Under the pieces are notes generated by a model, which had not been told where the DNA came from, did not search any database, and saw nothing but the letters and a program-made list of their open reading frames with translations. Shown here in pieces: positions 21,940 through 22,218 of a stretch of 22,218 nt of DNA. Source of the stretch: an uncultured Amylibacter sp. (GTDB lineage: Bacteria; Pseudomonadota; Alphaproteobacteria; Rhodobacterales; Rhodobacteraceae); contig CALDZS010000170.1 in NCBI GenBank assembly GCA_937944065.1, forward strand, positions 1 to 22,218, given 5' to 3'. Made by a program: the position numbers and the translations under genes. The stretch's first letter is position 1. The number at the start of each line of letters is the position of its first letter.

Positions 21940-22218
21940 AGCCTACGGCGCGTGTACCAGCCGCATCGCCAGCTATTTTGCCAAACACTGCGCCAGAGGT
22001 CAGTCCAGACCCGCCAGGGTATCCTGCCAAAAACACACCGCCGACCGTTTCACCACATGCATACAGACCATCAATTGGGTGATTACTTTCGGTCAATACT
22101 TCGCCCGAGTGTGATACCTTTAGTCCGCCATAGGAAAATGTGATTCCGCCCGTAACTGGATAGGCGCGGTAAGGGGGGGTATCCAGTTTTTGCGCCCAGT
22201 TCGATTTGGGTAGCGGCA
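21938..22218 (-). CDS. FAD-dependent dehydrogenase, tricarballylate-dehydrogenase-like, C-terminal part (cut by window end)
   Basis: Only the last 93 residues are visible on the minus strand; the 5' part lies beyond the window. The tail reads AYPVTGGITFSYGGLKV, then HPIDGLYACGETVGG, then YPGGSGLTSGAVFGKIAG. These are the end-of-protein FAD-binding segments of the fumarate reductase/succinate dehydrogenase flavoprotein superfamily. The YPGGxGLxSGAVFG pattern is the one I associate with TcuA-like tricarballylate dehydrogenases. It converges with the aminotransferase, and its stop TAA overlaps the T-tract. The substrate cannot be settled from the tail alone. Confidence 0.8.
   Translation of the reverse strand, partial: PLPKSNWAQKLDTPPYRAYPVTGGITFSYGGLKVSHSGEVLTESNHPIDGLYACGETVGGVFLAGYPGGSGLTSGAVFGKIAGDAAGTRAVG

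Overview
This window looks like chromosomal DNA from an alphaproteobacterium, most likely a marine Rhodobacterales (Roseobacter-group) species of moderate GC. The strongest pointer is the minus-strand block murA - DUF2948 - hisD - UPF0262 - low-molecular-weight phosphatase, together with infA - maf - RNase E/G-like - yacG - tRNA-Phe. I know this gene set and order from that group. The class III aminotransferase also closely resembles Roseobacter-group enzymes. No insertion sequence, CRISPR array or phage gene is visible.

Layout. (1) Positions 1-3115, plus strand: the 3' end of an FAD-binding dehydrogenase, a glutamine-synthetase-family ligase and an iron-dependent alcohol dehydrogenase, probably a catabolic set for an amine or alcohol. 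(2) 3235-5427, minus strand: infA, maf, a short RNase E/G-like protein and yacG, very tightly packed with 4-base ATGA overlaps, then tRNA-Phe(GAA). (3) 5621-8572: upp, a CAP-domain lipoprotein (minus) and a Slam-like outer-membrane protein. These three appear to interrupt what is usually one continuous block. (4) 8644-12817, minus strand: a 55-residue basic protein missed by a length-limited ORF search, murA, DUF2948, hisD, UPF0262 and the phosphatase, again with overlapping or nearly touching genes. (5) tRNA-Thr(GGT) at 12941-13015. (6) 13126-20276, plus strand: a secreted Sel1-repeat protein, a 449-base non-coding stretch with a promoter-like sequence, then five co-oriented genes: TadE-like, TadG-like, a TadE/TadF-like protein with a very long extracellular part, and two exported proteins I do not recognise. 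(7) 20482-22218: a class III aminotransferase and, convergent to it, the C-terminal end of a second FAD-dependent dehydrogenase (tricarballylate-dehydrogenase-like).

The most interesting region is 14580-20276. Two of its proteins carry a textbook pseudopilin processing motif (Gly, then Glu at +5 before a hydrophobic helix), and the TadG-like protein between them lacks the Glu. None of the usual Tad machinery (ATPases, secretin, prepilin peptidase, major Flp pilin) lies in the window. The third protein joins a pseudopilin N-terminus to a Pro/Thr/Gly/Glu linker and an acidic, glycine-rich beta-repeat domain ending in WPSWW. Two signal-peptide proteins of unknown family follow at once. This could be a dedicated surface or secretion apparatus with its own exported partners. 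That is a hypothesis from architecture, not a demonstrated function.
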